NCBI RefSeq assembly: GCF_002127545.1
Contig: NZ_MUBK01000010.1
Location: 59,004 to 123,003 of the forward strand
From: Xenorhabdus beddingii
Lineage (GTDB): Bacteria; Pseudomonadota; Gammaproteobacteria; Enterobacterales; Enterobacteriaceae
Direction: 5' to 3'
DNA: 64,000 nucleotides
In this document: piece by piece, positions 16,997 through 27,163 of the stretch
Numbering within the stretch: the stretch's first letter is position 1
Layout: each line of letters opens with the position of its first letter
Position numbers and translations under genes: made by a program
Notes under the pieces: model-generated
What the model saw: only the letters and a program-made list of their open reading frames with translations
What the model was told of the DNA's origin: nothing
The model's database searches: none

Positions 16997-18163
16997 TTAG
17001 TTACTGTTAGCACGTTCTTCCAGCATCACAACGGCTGGCAGCTTTTTGCCTTCAACGAATTCAAGGAAAGCACCGCCACCAGTAGAGATGTAAGAGATCT
17101 TGTCAGCAATGCCGAACAGGTCAATTGCCGCCAAGGTATCACCGCCACCTGCGATAGAGAAAGCATCACTCTCCGCAATCGCGCGGGCAATAATTTCAGT
17201 TCCTTTACGGAAATTAGGGAATTCAAAAACACCCACCGGGCCATTCCACAGAATGGTTTTGGCCTCTTTCAGGATTTCAGCCAGACGTTCAGCGGAGGCA
17301 TCACCCAAATCAAGGATTTGCTCTTCGTCTTTAATCTCGCTGGTGGATTTCAGCGTTGCTTCTGCGGTTTCAGAGAATTCAGTCGCAACACGAACATCCG
17401 TCGGGACTGGAATATCACAGCTTTCCAGCAGTTTCTTCGCTTCTGGGATCAAATCATCTTCGTACAGGGAACGACCCACATTATGCCCTTCTGCGGCAAC
17501 AAAAGTATTGGCAATACCGCCACCGACGATCAGTTGATCAGCAATTTTGGACAGTGAATCAAGCACAGTCAGTTTGGTTGAAACTTTAGAACCGCCGACA
17601 ATCGCCACCATGGGGCGAGCCGGGCTATGCAGTGCTTTACCCAGTGCTTCCAGTTCACCAGACAGCAGTGGGCCGGCACAAGCGATTGGGGCAAACTTGG
17701 CAACGCCATGCGTTGATGCCTGAGCACGGTGCGCTGTACCAAAAGCATCCATGACATACACATCACACAAGGCTGCATATTGCTTCGATAATGTTTCGTC
17801 GTCTTTTTTCTCACCTTTGTTAAAGCGAACGTTTTCCAGAACAACTAATTCACCTTCCGCCGCTTCAACACCCTCCAGATAATTTTTTTCCAGACGAACA
17901 GGAGAAGAAAGGGCTTCTTTCAGGTAATCAACGACAGGTTTCAGTGAGAACTCTTCGTTGTATTCTCCCTCAGTCGGGCGTCCCAGGTGAGAAGTAACCA
18001 TGACTTTGGCTCCCTGATTCAACGCAGCCTCAATCGTCGGCAAGGACGCACGGATACGTGCATCAGAGGTAACTTTGCCATCTTTTACAGGCACATTCAG
18101 ATCAGCACGGATCAGTACGCGTTTGCCCGCCAGATCTAAATCAGTCATCTTAATTACAGACAT
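16997..18163 (-). CDS. pgk: Phosphoglycerate kinase
   Basis: 388 residues from the ATG at 18163 ([20 protein letters not shown]), the usual enterobacterial start; E. coli Pgk has 387. Signatures are [13 protein letters not shown] (about 20-32), [21 protein letters not shown]-like [27 protein letters not shown] and, near the C-terminus, [16 protein letters not shown], with the nucleotide-binding glycines. It transfers phosphate between 1,3-bisphosphoglycerate and ADP. It sits between epd and fbaA on the same strand with short spacers, the conserved enterobacterial arrangement. Confidence 0.97.
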   Translation of the reverse strand: MSVIKMTDLDLAGKRVLIRADLNVPVKDGKVTSDARIRASLPTIEAALNQGAKVMVTSHLGRPTEGEYNEEFSLKPVVDYLKEALSSPVRLEKNYLEGVEAAEGELVVLENVRFNKGEKKDDETLSKQYAALCDVYVMDAFGTAHRAQASTHGVAKFAPIACAGPLLSGELEALGKALHSPARPMVAIVGGSKVSTKLTVLDSLSKIADQLIVGGGIANTFVAAEGHNVGRSLYEDDLIPEAKKLLESCDIPVPTDVRVATEFSETAEATLKSTSEIKDEEQILDLGDASAERLAEILKEAKTILWNGPVGVFEFPNFRKGTEIIARAIAESDAFSIAGGGDTLAAIDLFGIADKISYISTGGGAFLEFVEGKKLPAVVMLEERANSN

Positions 18164-18236
18164 GGTGAATCCTCTCATTGATTCTTTATAAAATTACTCA
18201 ATCTTCCGCTGTGTGCTGTTGGTGACACACAAATGA

Positions 18237-19256
18237 TTATTTGAAACCTGATGCAGCCATTGCCAGCGTCGTATCAATCATGCGGTTGGCAAAGCCCCAC
18301 TCATTATCACACCACACGAGGGTTTTGATCAGGTGCTTTCCACTCACCCTCGTTTGTGTGCCATCCACAATGGCACTGTGGGGATCATGGTTAAAATCCG
18401 TTGAAACCAACGGCAAATCAGTATAATCCACTATACCATGAAACTCTCTGGCCGCTGATTTTTGCAGGAGCTGGTTCACATCTTCAACACTCACTGCATC
18501 ACGGACTGTCACACTTAAGTCAATTGCTGTCACGTTGATGGTGGGCACACGTACAGAAATCGCCTCAAAGCGGTCTCTGAATTTGGGGAAAATACGTGTG
18601 ATCCCGGCGGCCAGTTTTGTATCAACGGGAATGATGGATTGGCTGGCTGCCCGGGTCCGGCGCAAATCACGATGATAAGCATCAATCACCGGCTGATCAT
18701 TCATGGATGCATGGATGGTGGTCACCGTACCAGATTCAATATTGAATGCATCATCCAACACTTTAATCACGGGAATGATGCAGTTTGTGGTACAGGATGC
18801 GTTGGAAACAATGCAATCTCCCGCCACCAATGCATGGTGATTGACACCATAGACCACGGTCGCATCCAGATTATTACCGCCCGGATGAGCAAACAGGACT
18901 TTTTTGGCGCCGCTGGCAATATGCGACTCCCCATCTTCCCGCTCACCGTACTGGCCCGTGCAGTCAAGCACGATATCAATATCCAGCGCTTTCCACGGCA
19001 GAGCCGAAATATCCTGCTGGTGAAACAGCCTAATGCTATCATCCCCGACTTGCAATACATCATTATTCAGGCGTACATCCCATGCAAAACGCCCATGACT
19101 TGAATCATATTTCAATAAGTGAGAAATACCTTCTGCATCCGCCAATTCATTAATAGCGATCACTGAAATTTCAGCCCGACGCCCGGATTCGTAAATAGCC
19201 CGCAAGACACTGCGTCCTATTCTTCCAAACCCGTTAATCGCTACTTTGATAGTCAT
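18237..19256 (-). CDS. epd: D-erythrose-4-phosphate dehydrogenase
   Basis: A 339-residue member of the GAPDH family, the same length as E. coli Epd (GapB). The N-terminal Rossmann motif is [20 protein letters not shown] and the catalytic motif is [19 protein letters not shown] with the nucleophilic Cys. The substrate-binding end is [20 protein letters not shown]. It oxidises erythrose-4-phosphate to 4-phosphoerythronate, the first step of the DXP-dependent pyridoxal phosphate route. Its placement upstream of pgk distinguishes it from glycolytic gapA. The downstream spacer to pgk is about 73 bases. Confidence 0.94.
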   Translation of the reverse strand: MTIKVAINGFGRIGRSVLRAIYESGRRAEISVIAINELADAEGISHLLKYDSSHGRFAWDVRLNNDVLQVGDDSIRLFHQQDISALPWKALDIDIVLDCTGQYGEREDGESHIASGAKKVLFAHPGGNNLDATVVYGVNHHALVAGDCIVSNASCTTNCIIPVIKVLDDAFNIESGTVTTIHASMNDQPVIDAYHRDLRRTRAASQSIIPVDTKLAAGITRIFPKFRDRFEAISVRVPTINVTAIDLSVTVRDAVSVEDVNQLLQKSAAREFHGIVDYTDLPLVSTDFNHDPHSAIVDGTQTRVSGKHLIKTLVWCDNEWGFANRMIDTTLAMAASGFK

Positions 19257-19491
19257 GTTACTCCCTGAGATTCTCTGTAGTCATGCAACCGCATAGGATA
19301 ACTGAGCAACTGCTGCTTGTACGGATAATTCATCACAAAATTGACCAGATTGTGACAGACAAGACATTTTACATTCTGATTTATGCGCCAAACTGAAACG
19401 GTTCAGCTATTTAAAAAAAAGGTTACGAGAAAAAAAGCCTAATGGCAAGCGTCATTCATCACATCATTGAGGAAAAATTGAATAAAAAAAG

Positions 19492-19525
19492 AGCGCATTC
19501 GCGCCAAAATTGATCCGAATGCGCT
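19492..19525 (-). terminator. Rho-independent terminator of tktA
   Basis: AGCGCATTCG (19492-19501) pairs with CGAATGCGCT (19516-19525). On the minus strand the stem is followed by CTTTTTTTATTC, a clear T-run. It lies about 65 bases downstream of the tktA stop. Confidence 0.85.
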
Positions 19526-19541
19526 TTTACCCTTCGTTTTT

Positions 19542-19570
19542 CGGGTTACCGCTTTGTTGGCGGCAACCCG
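19542..19570 (-). terminator. Second hairpin directly after tktA
   Basis: CGGGTTACCGC and the facing GCGGCAACCCG pair with one mismatch around a short loop, 20 bases past the tktA stop. It could assist termination or protect the 3' end; there is no long T-run. Confidence 0.45.
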
Positions 19571-19589
19571 AAATCCCTTGGTAGCAGGA

Positions 19590-21584
19590 TTATTTCAGCA
19601 GGGCTGTTGCTTTGGAAACCACGTTTTCAACCGTGAAACCAAACTCTTTGAACAAGGCATCAGCAGGTGCAGATTCACCGAAAGTGTGCATACCGACGAT
19701 AGCGCCGTTGATACCAACATATTTGAACCAGTAATCAGCGATACCCGCTTCAACGGCAACACGGGCAGAAACCGCCGCTGGCAGTACCGCTTCACGGTAT
19801 GCTGCATCTTGCTTATCGAAAGCATCAGTGGATGGCATGGAAACAACACGAACCTGACGGCCTTCTGCACTCAGTTGTTCAGCCGCTTTCACCGCCAATT
19901 CAACTTCAGAGCCTGTTGCAATCAGGATCAATTCAGGTTGCCCTGCACAATCTTTCAGGATGTAAGCCCCTTTCTCGATATTCGCCAGTTGTTCAGCAGT
20001 ACGCGCTTGCTGTGCCAGGTTCTGACGCGAGAAGATCAGGGACGTTGGGCCATCTTTGCGTTCAATCGCATATTTCCACGCAATTGCAGATTCAACCTGA
20101 TCACAGGGACGCCATGTGCTCATATTAGGTGTTACGCGCAGGCTGGCGATTTGCTCAACGGGCTGATGAGTCGGGCCGTCTTCACCCAGACCGATGGAAT
20201 CGTGGGTATAAACGAAGATGCTGCGGATTTTCATCAGTGCCGCCATGCGTACTGCATTACGGGCATATTCTACGAACATCAGGAATGTCGCGCCATAAGG
20301 CACAAAACCGCCATGCAGTGCGATACCGTTCATGATGGCAGACATACCGAATTCACGTACACCGTAGTGAATGTAGTTACCGTCCTGCACTTCATTCAGT
20401 GGCTTGGAACCAGACCACATAGTCAGGTTACTGGGAGCCAGGTCAGCGGACCCTCCCATGAATTCCGGCAGAACTTTACCAAATGCTTCCAGTGCATTTT
20501 GTGAGGCTTTACGACTGGCAATGGACGCTGGGTTTTGTTGCAGGTTTTCAATGAATGCCTTGGATTCTGCTTCCCAGTTCGCGGGCAATTCGCCACGGGT
20601 ACGGCGGGTGAATTCTGCGGCCAGTTCAGGGTGTGCTTGCGCGTATGCAGAGAACTTCTCTTCCCATGCAACTTCCTTGGCTTTACCGGCTGCCCGGGCA
20701 TTCCAGTCAGCATAAACATCCTGAGGAACTTCAAACGCAGGATGTTCCCAACCCAGCGCTTTGCGGGTTGCTTCGATTTCCGCATCACCCAGTGGTGCAC
20801 CGTGGCACTCTTCTTTGCCTGCTTTGTTTGGTGAACCGAAGCCGATAATGGTCTTACACATCAACAGGGAGGGTTTACCCGTCTCTTTGCGTGCGGCTTC
20901 AATGGCGGCGGTAATAGCGTCAGCATCATGACCGTCTACGCCACGGATAACATGCCAGCCATAGGCTTCAAAGCGCGTTGCCGTATCATCGGTGAACCAG
21001 CCTTCCACTTCACCATCAATGGAGATACCGTTGTCATCATAGAAAGCGATCAACTTGCCCAGTTTCAGCGTACCGGCCAAAGAGCACACTTCATGGGAGA
21101 TCCCTTCCATCATGCAGCCGTCACCCATGAACACATAAGTGTAGTGATCGACGATATCATGACCAGGGCGGTTAAACTGCGCTGCCAGAGTACGTTCAGC
21201 AATCGCAAACCCCACGGCATTGGCGATCCCCTGTCCCAGCGGGCCAGTCGTGGTTTCAACGCCTGAAGTATAGCCATATTCTGGATGACCCGGCGTTTTA
21301 GAATGCAATTGACGGAAATTTTTCAAATCATCGATAGAAACATCATAACCCGTCAGGTGCAGCAAGCTGTAAATCAGCATGGAACCATGGCCGTTGGATA
21401 ACACGAAACGGTCACGATCAGCCCAGTCAGGATTAGAAGGATTATGGTTCAGATAGTCGCGCCACAGCACTTCGGCAATGTCAGCCATTCCCATTGGTGC
21501 GCCAGGATGCCCTGATTTTGCTTTCTGCACAGCATCCATGCTCAAGAAGCGGATAGCATTAGCAAGGGTTTTACGAGTGGTCAT
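19590..21584 (-). CDS. tktA: Transketolase
   Basis: A 664-residue thiamine-diphosphate enzyme (E. coli TktA is 663). Signatures are the N-terminal transketolase block [20 protein letters not shown], the cofactor-binding [12 protein letters not shown] followed by [10 protein letters not shown], and the second-domain block [20 protein letters not shown]. It moves two-carbon units between sugar phosphates in the non-oxidative pentose phosphate pathway and supplies erythrose-4-phosphate, the substrate of the neighbouring Epd. It is transcribed in the same direction as epd but separated from it by terminators, so it is an independent unit. Confidence 0.97.
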   Translation of the reverse strand: MTTRKTLANAIRFLSMDAVQKAKSGHPGAPMGMADIAEVLWRDYLNHNPSNPDWADRDRFVLSNGHGSMLIYSLLHLTGYDVSIDDLKNFRQLHSKTPGHPEYGYTSGVETTTGPLGQGIANAVGFAIAERTLAAQFNRPGHDIVDHYTYVFMGDGCMMEGISHEVCSLAGTLKLGKLIAFYDDNGISIDGEVEGWFTDDTATRFEAYGWHVIRGVDGHDADAITAAIEAARKETGKPSLLMCKTIIGFGSPNKAGKEECHGAPLGDAEIEATRKALGWEHPAFEVPQDVYADWNARAAGKAKEVAWEEKFSAYAQAHPELAAEFTRRTRGELPANWEAESKAFIENLQQNPASIASRKASQNALEAFGKVLPEFMGGSADLAPSNLTMWSGSKPLNEVQDGNYIHYGVREFGMSAIMNGIALHGGFVPYGATFLMFVEYARNAVRMAALMKIRSIFVYTHDSIGLGEDGPTHQPVEQIASLRVTPNMSTWRPCDQVESAIAWKYAIERKDGPTSLIFSRQNLAQQARTAEQLANIEKGAYILKDCAGQPELILIATGSEVELAVKAAEQLSAEGRQVRVVSMPSTDAFDKQDAAYREAVLPAAVSARVAVEAGIADYWFKYVGINGAIVGMHTFGESAPADALFKEFGFTVENVVSKATALLK

Positions 21585-21954
21585 TCTTTACTCCAAGTCG
21601 GATAAAAGCGTTAGTGAACTAAGAACTAATTTTCGCAGCGCGGCATACAAACCGCAATCATTAATGCCAGATAAGGGAAACTATCTTAATTTCCTTTTGG
21701 CAACAATTCTTTGATTTACCCCGTTGTTTCAACGTATTCTCAGGTCAGTGCGTACAACTGAAGGTGATTTTTGCGCAATAAGAAATCATTTCATGCCGTG
21801 ATTTGCGCAATAAGAAAGTGATGTATTAGACACGATACTCAACAAGTTAATCAAGACCAAAAGAGCGAGTTTTTCTGCCAAGCCAACAGACTGATATCAA
21901 AGTGATAATGACTGTTAACCAAAAACATTTACTGATTTATGGCACGGGAAATAC
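21585..21954. other. Intergenic region between divergent tktA and GNAT gene
   Basis: About 370 bases with no supported gene. It must carry the tktA promoter (leftward) and that of the acetyltransferase (rightward). A near-duplicated string, TTTGCGCAATAAGAAA, occurs near 21771 and again near 21800; its role is unknown. Confidence 0.5.
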
Positions 21955-22500
21955 ATGACAAAATCTAACCCTACATTTGATTCAATCTCAACTCCAGCCC
22001 TCATGCAATTAAACTCCATCACCCCAAAACGAGATGAGCTGATTCAGTTACTGCAAAATTGCGTCGCAAGTGATGCTTCCATCGGCTTTATTGCGCCGCT
22101 GGAAAAGAACGAAGCGGCGCAATATTGGCAAGATGTCGAAGCCGATCTCATTTCCGGTCATCGGCTACTGTTAATTGCGCTGGTCGGTGAACATATTGCA
22201 GGTTCAGTACAACTTTCCTTCTGCAAGAAAAAGAACGGACTGCACCGTGCGGATGTGGAAAAACTGATGGTACAGACTACCCGTCGCCAGCGCGGGATTG
22301 GCCGAATACTGATGGATGAACTAGAACGTTTGGCAAAACAGCATCAGCGTAGTTTGCTGGTATTGGACACGCGTACCCATGATCCCGCTTCCACACTTTA
22401 TCGCAAGTGTGGTTTTATTGAAGCCGGGCAGATCCCCAATTTTACCATCGATTCCAATGGAGAATTTTCCGGGACAACCTATTTTTATAAGTTGATTTGA
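21955..22500 (+). CDS. GNAT-family N-acetyltransferase
   Basis: A 181-residue GNAT enzyme. The acetyl-CoA-binding motif A reads VEKLMVQTTRRQRGIGRILM (about 100-119, with the R/Q-x-x-G-x-G/A loop RQRGIG). Later family strands are LLVLDTRTHDPASTLYRKCG and the C-terminal GTTYFYKLI. The arrangement resembles single-domain acetyltransferases that acetylate small molecules or antibiotics, but the substrate cannot be read from the sequence. The gene is monocistronic, lying between tktA and the tRNA-Asp gene. Confidence 0.85.
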   Translation: MTKSNPTFDSISTPALMQLNSITPKRDELIQLLQNCVASDASIGFIAPLEKNEAAQYWQDVEADLISGHRLLLIALVGEHIAGSVQLSFCKKKNGLHRADVEKLMVQTTRRQRGIGRILMDELERLAKQHQRSLLVLDTRTHDPASTLYRKCGFIEAGQIPNFTIDSNGEFSGTTYFYKLI

Positions 22501-22515
22501 GATTTTCTGTGAATA

Positions 22516-22547
22516 AGAAAAAGCCCCAAGTCAAAGACTCAGGGCTT
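22516..22547 (-). terminator. Terminator of the tRNA-Asp transcript
   Basis: AAGCCCCAAGTC (22521-22532) and GACTCAGGGCTT (22536-22547) form a 12-bp stem with two G-T pairs. On the minus strand the hairpin is followed by TTTTCTTATTC, so it ends the leftward dnaQ/tRNA direction. No T-run exists on the plus side for the acetyltransferase gene. Confidence 0.8.
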
Positions 22548-22555
22548 ATAGATTC

Positions 22556-22632
22556 TGGCGGTGCGGACGGGACTCGAACCCGCGACCCCCGGCGTGACAG
22601 GCCGGTATTCTAACCAACTGAACTACCGCACC
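22556..22632 (-). tRNA. aspV: tRNA-Asp (anticodon GTC)
   Basis: A 77-base cloverleaf with CCA encoded. The acceptor arms GGTGCGG/CCGCACC pair perfectly. The D-loop contains AGTTGGTTAGA, the anticodon GTC lies at 22596-22598 within CCTGTCACG, and the T-arm is GGGTTCGAGTCCC. It lies just downstream of dnaQ on the same strand, as aspV does in E. coli, hence the symbol by synteny. No integrase or attachment-site duplication is visible beside it. Confidence 0.97.
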
Positions 22633-22770
22633 GCATGGTGTTCTGGTTGAGAACGGGACGGATAATACGAGTCTCAGCACAATCCGTCAATCGCTTTTTA
22701 TAACAAAAAGATTTGGTTGCGCAGTATTTCGCCTTAAGGGTTCATTTATCCTATCTTGATCCTGTTTTTG

Positions 22771-23520
22771 TCAATGTAACTGTTCAGGTTTTGAACGCCA
22801 CATACAGCTTCCCCCTTTTTTCTCCACGAGATCTAAACGGGATTCATGCTGGATTAACTCCTCATCAGAAGCATAGACAACTCTCAGACCCGCTTGAGGG
22901 CGAGTAATGTGTTGAATTTCTGCAACTTGATGACTGCCTGCAACTTCCCCTTCCATTGAAAAAGCCAATGATGTCTGACCACCGGTCATCGCCAGATAGA
23001 CGTCAGACAGAATTTCGGCATCGAGCAAGGCCCCGTGAAGAGTCCGTTTCGAGTTATCAATATGATAACGGTCACACAACGCATCGAGGTTATTGCGCTT
23101 GCCGGGGAAAAGTTTCCTTGCCAACATCAAACTGTCGGTGATCGTACAAAAATCAGCGGTTGGAGGAATACCACGATTCAGTTTACCGAACTCATAATCC
23201 ATAAATCCGATATCGAACGTCGCGTTATGGATAATCAATTCAGCTCCACGAATAAACTCAATGAATTCATCGGCGATATCGGCAAATTTCGGTTTATCCT
23301 GCAAAAATTCATCACTGATGCCGTGAACTTCAAACGCTTCCGGATCAACCAGACGTTCCGGTTTAATGTAAAGATGAAAATGACGCCCCGTCAGACGACG
23401 GTTGATCACTTCCACTGCACCAATTTCAATGATGTTGTGTCCTTCATAGTGAACACCTAACTTGTTCATACCGGTTGTTTCGGTATCGAGAACGATTTGA
23501 CGGGTAATTGCAGTGCTCAT
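22771..23520 (-). CDS. dnaQ: DNA polymerase III epsilon subunit (3'-5' proofreading exonuclease)
   Basis: A 249-residue DnaQ (E. coli 243). The exonuclease motifs are complete: Exo I in RQIVLDTETTGMN (Asp and Glu metal ligands, about 8-20), Exo II in LIIHNATFDIGFMDYE, and Exo III with HGALLDAEILSDVYLAMTGG. The C-terminal tail after about residue 190 binds the alpha subunit in E. coli. It proofreads replication errors within the core polymerase. It is divergent from rnhA across a 63-base promoter region, the conserved enterobacterial arrangement, and precedes tRNA-Asp. Confidence 0.97.
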   Translation of the reverse strand: MSTAITRQIVLDTETTGMNKLGVHYEGHNIIEIGAVEVINRRLTGRHFHLYIKPERLVDPEAFEVHGISDEFLQDKPKFADIADEFIEFIRGAELIIHNATFDIGFMDYEFGKLNRGIPPTADFCTITDSLMLARKLFPGKRNNLDALCDRYHIDNSKRTLHGALLDAEILSDVYLAMTGGQTSLAFSMEGEVAGSHQVAEIQHITRPQAGLRVVYASDEELIQHESRLDLVEKKGGSCMWRSKPEQLH

Positions 23521-23583
23521 AGTGTTTTTTTGTGTCAGACTTAGAGTTTTGATTAAAGATGATATAGGAAGAGTCTACCAAAG

Positions 23584-24051
23584 ATGAACAAACAGGTAGA
23601 AATTTTCACCGATGGTTCTTGCCTCGGCAATCCGGGTCCCGGAGGATATGGCGTTATACTCCGTTACCAGCAGACTGAAAAGACACTGAGCGGAGGCTAT
23701 TTTCACACCACCAACAACCGCATGGAGTTAATGGCCGCCATTGCCGGACTTGAAGCCCTCAAACAATCCTGCACCGTGATCCTGACCACTGACAGCCAAT
23801 ATGTACGCCAAGGCATTACCCAGTGGATCCACAACTGGAAAAAACGCGGTTGGAAAAAAGCAGACAAATCGCCTGTCGTTAATGTCGATCTCTGGCAGCG
23901 GCTCGATAAAGCCATCTCTCACCATGATGTTGACTGGCGCTGGGTCAAAGGCCATGCCGGACATCGGGAAAATGAGCTATGCGATGAACTTGCCCGCACT
24001 GCAGCTAACAGCCCCACTCAAGCCGATAATGGCTATACCGAAAGTATCTAG
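23584..24051 (+). CDS. rnhA: Ribonuclease HI
   Basis: A 155-residue RNase H1, the usual length. Catalytic acids are visible: Asp in [20 protein letters not shown] (about 7-26), Glu in [16 protein letters not shown], Asp in [12 protein letters not shown], and a final Asp after [18 protein letters not shown]. It degrades RNA in RNA-DNA hybrids such as R-loops and Okazaki primers. It shares a divergent promoter region with dnaQ. The final codons (TESI then stop) coincide with the first unit of a 15-bp tandem repeat that runs on past the stop. Confidence 0.97.
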   Translation: MNKQVEIFTDGSCLGNPGPGGYGVILRYQQTEKTLSGGYFHTTNNRMELMAAIAGLEALKQSCTVILTTDSQYVRQGITQWIHNWKKRGWKKADKSPVVNVDLWQRLDKAISHHDVDWRWVKGHAGHRENELCDELARTAANSPTQADNGYTESI

Positions 24052-24096
24052 ACCAAAAGTATCTAGACCGAAAATAACCAGATCGAAAGTAAAAAG
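24037..24096 (+). repeat. 15-bp tandem repeat across the rnhA stop codon
   Basis: Four head-to-tail units of 15 bases: ACCGAAAGTATCTAG, ACCAAAAGTATCTAG, ACCGAAAATAACCAG and ATCGAAAGTAAAAAG. The rnhA stop TAG ends unit 1. Units are five codons long, so losing a stop would add in-frame residues. The copies degrade away from the gene. Confidence 0.85.
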
Positions 24097-24107
24097 TGAC
24101 GGGTTAA

Positions 24108-24824
24108 TTAATCGCGTTGGTGAAAATTTTTCGCCGCCCCTAACGCATTGCTAAACTTCGGTTTTAATAACGTTGCCCGCATCGGGTTTAATGAAAGCGG
24201 TATTGTCCGCTTGCGGGCAATAATGACATTCAAACAACCAAACATCAATGCAGCCGAGTGATCAAAACGCTTCCCGCTTTGCCAGGGCAAAACATGGAAA
24301 TTAGCATGGTGAACAATTTCATAGTTCAAAAGACGCAGCCAGTCCAACTGACGAAACAGGGAAAACATTTGTGCCCTGCAAGGTCGCCGACAGCATATCG
24401 GTGCGATCACTTTTCTTACCCCTAATACACTGATCGGATTAAAACCACTGATAATCAACCAACCGTCATCAATCATGATCCGGTCCACTTCCCGCAACAA
24501 CCAATGGGGATCAACACTATAAGTCAGCATATGTGCCAGCAAGCAGGCATCAACAGATTTAGTTGCAAAAGGAAGATAATGGGGATCAGTGATCACATCC
24601 ATGTTTTTCCCTTGTGACCCGACGTTGACTTGATGGCTGACCAAACAGGAACGGCTGTCAATCTCTGCACTTAAATTGCCAATTTTCAATAAATGAAAGC
24701 CGAAAATTTTCGACCACCACGGTTCCAATTGACGTTCCAAAGCAACGCGGTAATATTCTCCCCACGGTAACTCAACCCAAGAATCAGGGGGCGTTATTTT
24801 TTTGATCGAACGTGCTGAACGCAT
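24108..24824 (-). CDS. SAM-dependent methyltransferase, YafS-like
   Basis: A 238-residue class I methyltransferase-fold protein. Visible segments are VTDPHYLPFATKSVD-type sequence (here ITDPHYLPFATKSVD) followed by ACLLAHMLTYSVDPHWLLRE, where the acidic SAM-binding strand and post-motif helix lie, and DDGWLIISGFNPISVLG. The DPHxLPF...HxL...DPHxxLRE pattern and location beside rnhA and divergent from gloB match E. coli yafS. The classical glycine-rich motif I is degenerate. The substrate is unknown. Confidence 0.82.
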   Translation of the reverse strand: MRSARSIKKITPPDSWVELPWGEYYRVALERQLEPWWSKIFGFHLLKIGNLSAEIDSRSCLVSHQVNVGSQGKNMDVITDPHYLPFATKSVDACLLAHMLTYSVDPHWLLREVDRIMIDDGWLIISGFNPISVLGVRKVIAPICCRRPCRAQMFSLFRQLDWLRLLNYEIVHHANFHVLPWQSGKRFDHSAALMFGCLNVIIARKRTIPLSLNPMRATLLKPKFSNALGAAKNFHQRD

Positions 24825-24875
24825 GTCATCTTCCTTTCAATCTATGATAAACCTACTACGAAAATGAGGCATACA

Positions 24876-25631
24876 ATGGAGCTTATCAGGATCCCGGCCC
24901 TTTCAGATAACTACATCTGGTTACTTTGTGATGAAGACAAACATTGTGTCATTATCGACCCTGCCGAATCACAGCCGGTCATTGATATTCTAGCAGCGAA
25001 TCAACTGACTCCTGCGGCAATACTACTGACACACCATCACTATGATCATGTTGGCGGTGTCCCTGACTTGCTCATAAAACATCCCACATTACCCGTATAT
25101 GGCCCTGAAGAAACACAAAATAAAGGGGCAACCCATATCGTTCACAATAATGACCTCATTAATATTGGCCGGTTTTCGTTCCGTATCATGGAACTGCCGG
25201 GCCATACACTTGGCCATATTGCGTTCTATCAGGCTCCGTATCTATTTTGTGGAGATACCCTGTTTTCTGGCGGTTGTGGTCGATTGTTTGAAGGTACAGC
25301 CGAACAGATGTTTTCTTCCCTTGAGAAAATCGCATCATTACCCGATAACACATTGATTTGTTGTGCACACGAATATACTGCGGCAAATATGACATTTGCC
25401 AAAACAGTATTGCCCGAAGATCAAACTATTCAGCATTATTATCATAAGATCCTTAAACTACGTGAAAACAATCAGGCAACCGTACCGACAACGTTACAAA
25501 CAGAGAAAAAAATCAATGTCTTCTTAAATTGTCACCATATTGATTTACAAAAAAATATCGGTATCAAACCTAATTCAATGCCACTTTCTTCTGTTTTTCA
25601 GCAGTTAAGGGCTTATAAAGATCAATTTTAA
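24876..25631 (+). CDS. gloB: Hydroxyacylglutathione hydrolase (glyoxalase II)
   Basis: 251 residues from the ATG at 24876 (MELIRIPALSDNYIW), matching the E. coli GloB start; an ATG four codons earlier is in frame and possible. The metallo-beta-lactamase signature LLTHHHYDHVGGV supplies the metal-binding His/Asp cluster. Further ligands are in ELPGHTLGHIAFY, FCGDTLFSGGCGRLFEG and CAHEYTAANMTFA. It hydrolyses S-lactoylglutathione to lactate and glutathione, completing methylglyoxal detoxification. It is divergent from the yafS-like gene and upstream of mltD, as in E. coli. Confidence 0.95.
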   Translation: MELIRIPALSDNYIWLLCDEDKHCVIIDPAESQPVIDILAANQLTPAAILLTHHHYDHVGGVPDLLIKHPTLPVYGPEETQNKGATHIVHNNDLINIGRFSFRIMELPGHTLGHIAFYQAPYLFCGDTLFSGGCGRLFEGTAEQMFSSLEKIASLPDNTLICCAHEYTAANMTFAKTVLPEDQTIQHYYHKILKLRENNQATVPTTLQTEKKINVFLNCHHIDLQKNIGIKPNSMPLSSVFQQLRAYKDQF

Positions 25632-25703
25632 TTTTGTTGGGTTGTCTTCTGCGCGATAGGTCAGTATCATCGCTCACCTTTTAGGCAAACATCAAAAGAG
25701 CAC

Positions 25704-27035
25704 ATGAAGACAAAAGCGATCTTATTCGCCTCTGTTTTGCTTGCTGGTTGTCAATCGAGCCTGCAACAAAAGGCTCCTTCCCAGCAGCATACACAGAAGA
25801 TGTCTTCGACGAATCAGAAAACAAACGGTATTGCAGAGCCAGAGGATTCTGCAAACTGGACGGTGAGTCCGACAGCCCAACAAGATTTGTGGGGCCATAT
25901 CCGTGATGAGTTGAAGATAGACATCCCTGATAGCAGCAGGGTGAGCGAACAACAAAAGTACTACCTGAAACACAAGAGCCATCTCCAAAATGTGACGTTA
26001 CGGGCAGAGCCGTACATCTATTGGATAGTTGAGCAGCTTGATAAACGACATATGCCAATGGAACTGGTTTTGCTGCCCATAGTGGAGAGTGCTTTTAATC
26101 CCCATGCTACCTCGTATGCCAAGGCGGCGGGTTTATGGCAGATTATCCCAAGTACTGGTCATCATTATGGCCTGACTCAGGATAAATGGTACGATGCCCG
26201 TCGCGATGTCGCCGCATCAACCACTGTCGCACTTGATATGCTTGAGTATTTGAACAAGCGGTTCAATGGAGACTGGTTATTGACCCTCGCCGCCTACAAC
26301 AGTGGCGAAGGCCGGGTGATACGGGCAATCAGGGACAATCAGGAAAAAGGGAAACCCACTGATTTTTGGTCATTGTCACTGCCACGGGAGACCATGCACT
26401 ACGTTCCCAAGATATTGGCCCTAAGTAACATTATTCGCCATAACGAAAAATTTGCTTTTAAACTGCCAAAGCCCAACAACCAGCAAGCACTGGCTAAAGT
26501 TGAGGTAGGACAACAAATCCTGCTGTCGCAGGCGGCTGAATTATCCGGCTTATCATTGTCATCAATCAGGGCATATAATCCGGGTTATAAGCAGGGCATG
26601 ACTTCCCCTCACGGGCCGCATTACATCATGCTACCGCAAAGGAACGTCAATCAGTTCAAGACGTCACTGACTGATGAAAGCATTTTGAAAAATATTCGGC
26701 TGGCTGTGGCCCACAACACTCATAAGCTACAGCAACAAGGCCAATATACGGTTCGTGCCGGGGATACACTGTCAGCGATTGCCAAACGCTTCAATACAAC
26801 CCATAGAGGATTGCAGAGACTGAATAGCCTGAAAACGGCTCATCAACTCAAGATTGGGCAGGTATTGAAAATCGATAACAGCGGCCCTGTGACTTATCAT
26901 GTACGCAAGGGTGATTCATTTTTCAGCATCGCCAAACGCCACGGTGTGGATCTTAATGATCTGATGAATTGGAATAAAAACATCAAAATCAAAGAAATGA
27001 GACCGGGAATCGCGCTGACACTTTATCTGAATTAG
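25704..27035 (+). CDS. mltD: Membrane-bound lytic murein transglycosylase D
   Basis: A 443-residue lipoprotein. The signal peptide MKTKAILFASVLLAGC ends in a lipobox with the lipidated Cys16. The SLT catalytic domain (about 105-230) contains LLPIVESAFNPHATSYAKAA with the catalytic Glu, followed by GLWQIIPSTGHHYGL and LAAYNSGEGRVIRAI. Two C-terminal LysM peptidoglycan-binding repeats begin YTVRAGDTLSAIAKRF and YHVRKGDSFFSIAKRH. It cleaves murein glycan strands with formation of 1,6-anhydromuramic ends at the outer membrane. It follows gloB by 72 bases and probably has its own promoter. Confidence 0.95.
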   Translation: MKTKAILFASVLLAGCQSSLQQKAPSQQHTQKMSSTNQKTNGIAEPEDSANWTVSPTAQQDLWGHIRDELKIDIPDSSRVSEQQKYYLKHKSHLQNVTLRAEPYIYWIVEQLDKRHMPMELVLLPIVESAFNPHATSYAKAAGLWQIIPSTGHHYGLTQDKWYDARRDVAASTTVALDMLEYLNKRFNGDWLLTLAAYNSGEGRVIRAIRDNQEKGKPTDFWSLSLPRETMHYVPKILALSNIIRHNEKFAFKLPKPNNQQALAKVEVGQQILLSQAAELSGLSLSSIRAYNPGYKQGMTSPHGPHYIMLPQRNVNQFKTSLTDESILKNIRLAVAHNTHKLQQQGQYTVRAGDTLSAIAKRFNTTHRGLQRLNSLKTAHQLKIGQVLKIDNSGPVTYHVRKGDSFFSIAKRHGVDLNDLMNWNKNIKIKEMRPGIALTLYLN

Positions 27036-27060
27036 ATGCGTTTTTCCGCTCAATATAGGG

Positions 27061-27084
27061 CGCTCTGTCCTTTAGGACAGGGCG
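27061..27084 (+). terminator. Hairpin after mltD
   Basis: CGCTCTGTCCT (27061-27071) pairs with AGGACAGGGCG (27074-27084) with one G-T pair and a two-base TT loop. Only two T residues follow. It is a strong stem 25 bases after the mltD stop, and so a likely end of the core-genome block. Confidence 0.55.
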
Positions 27085-27163
27085 TTATCGAGGCCGCCTT
27101 TCACAAGGTTGCCACCGTGATCTCATATCCTGACACGTTTTCGTATCAGGAAAGGAGTATAAA

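Noticed and set aside
19554..20504. Plus-strand ORF of 316 codons inside tktA
   Set aside because: It lies fully within the transketolase gene on the opposite strand, and transketolase motifs cover the region. Long antisense frames are common in GC-balanced coding DNA.
22556..22632. tRNA-Asp as the integration site of the accessory island
   Set aside because: tRNA-Asp is a frequent island target, but core genes flank it on both sides here and no tRNA 3'-end duplicate or integrase is visible near it.
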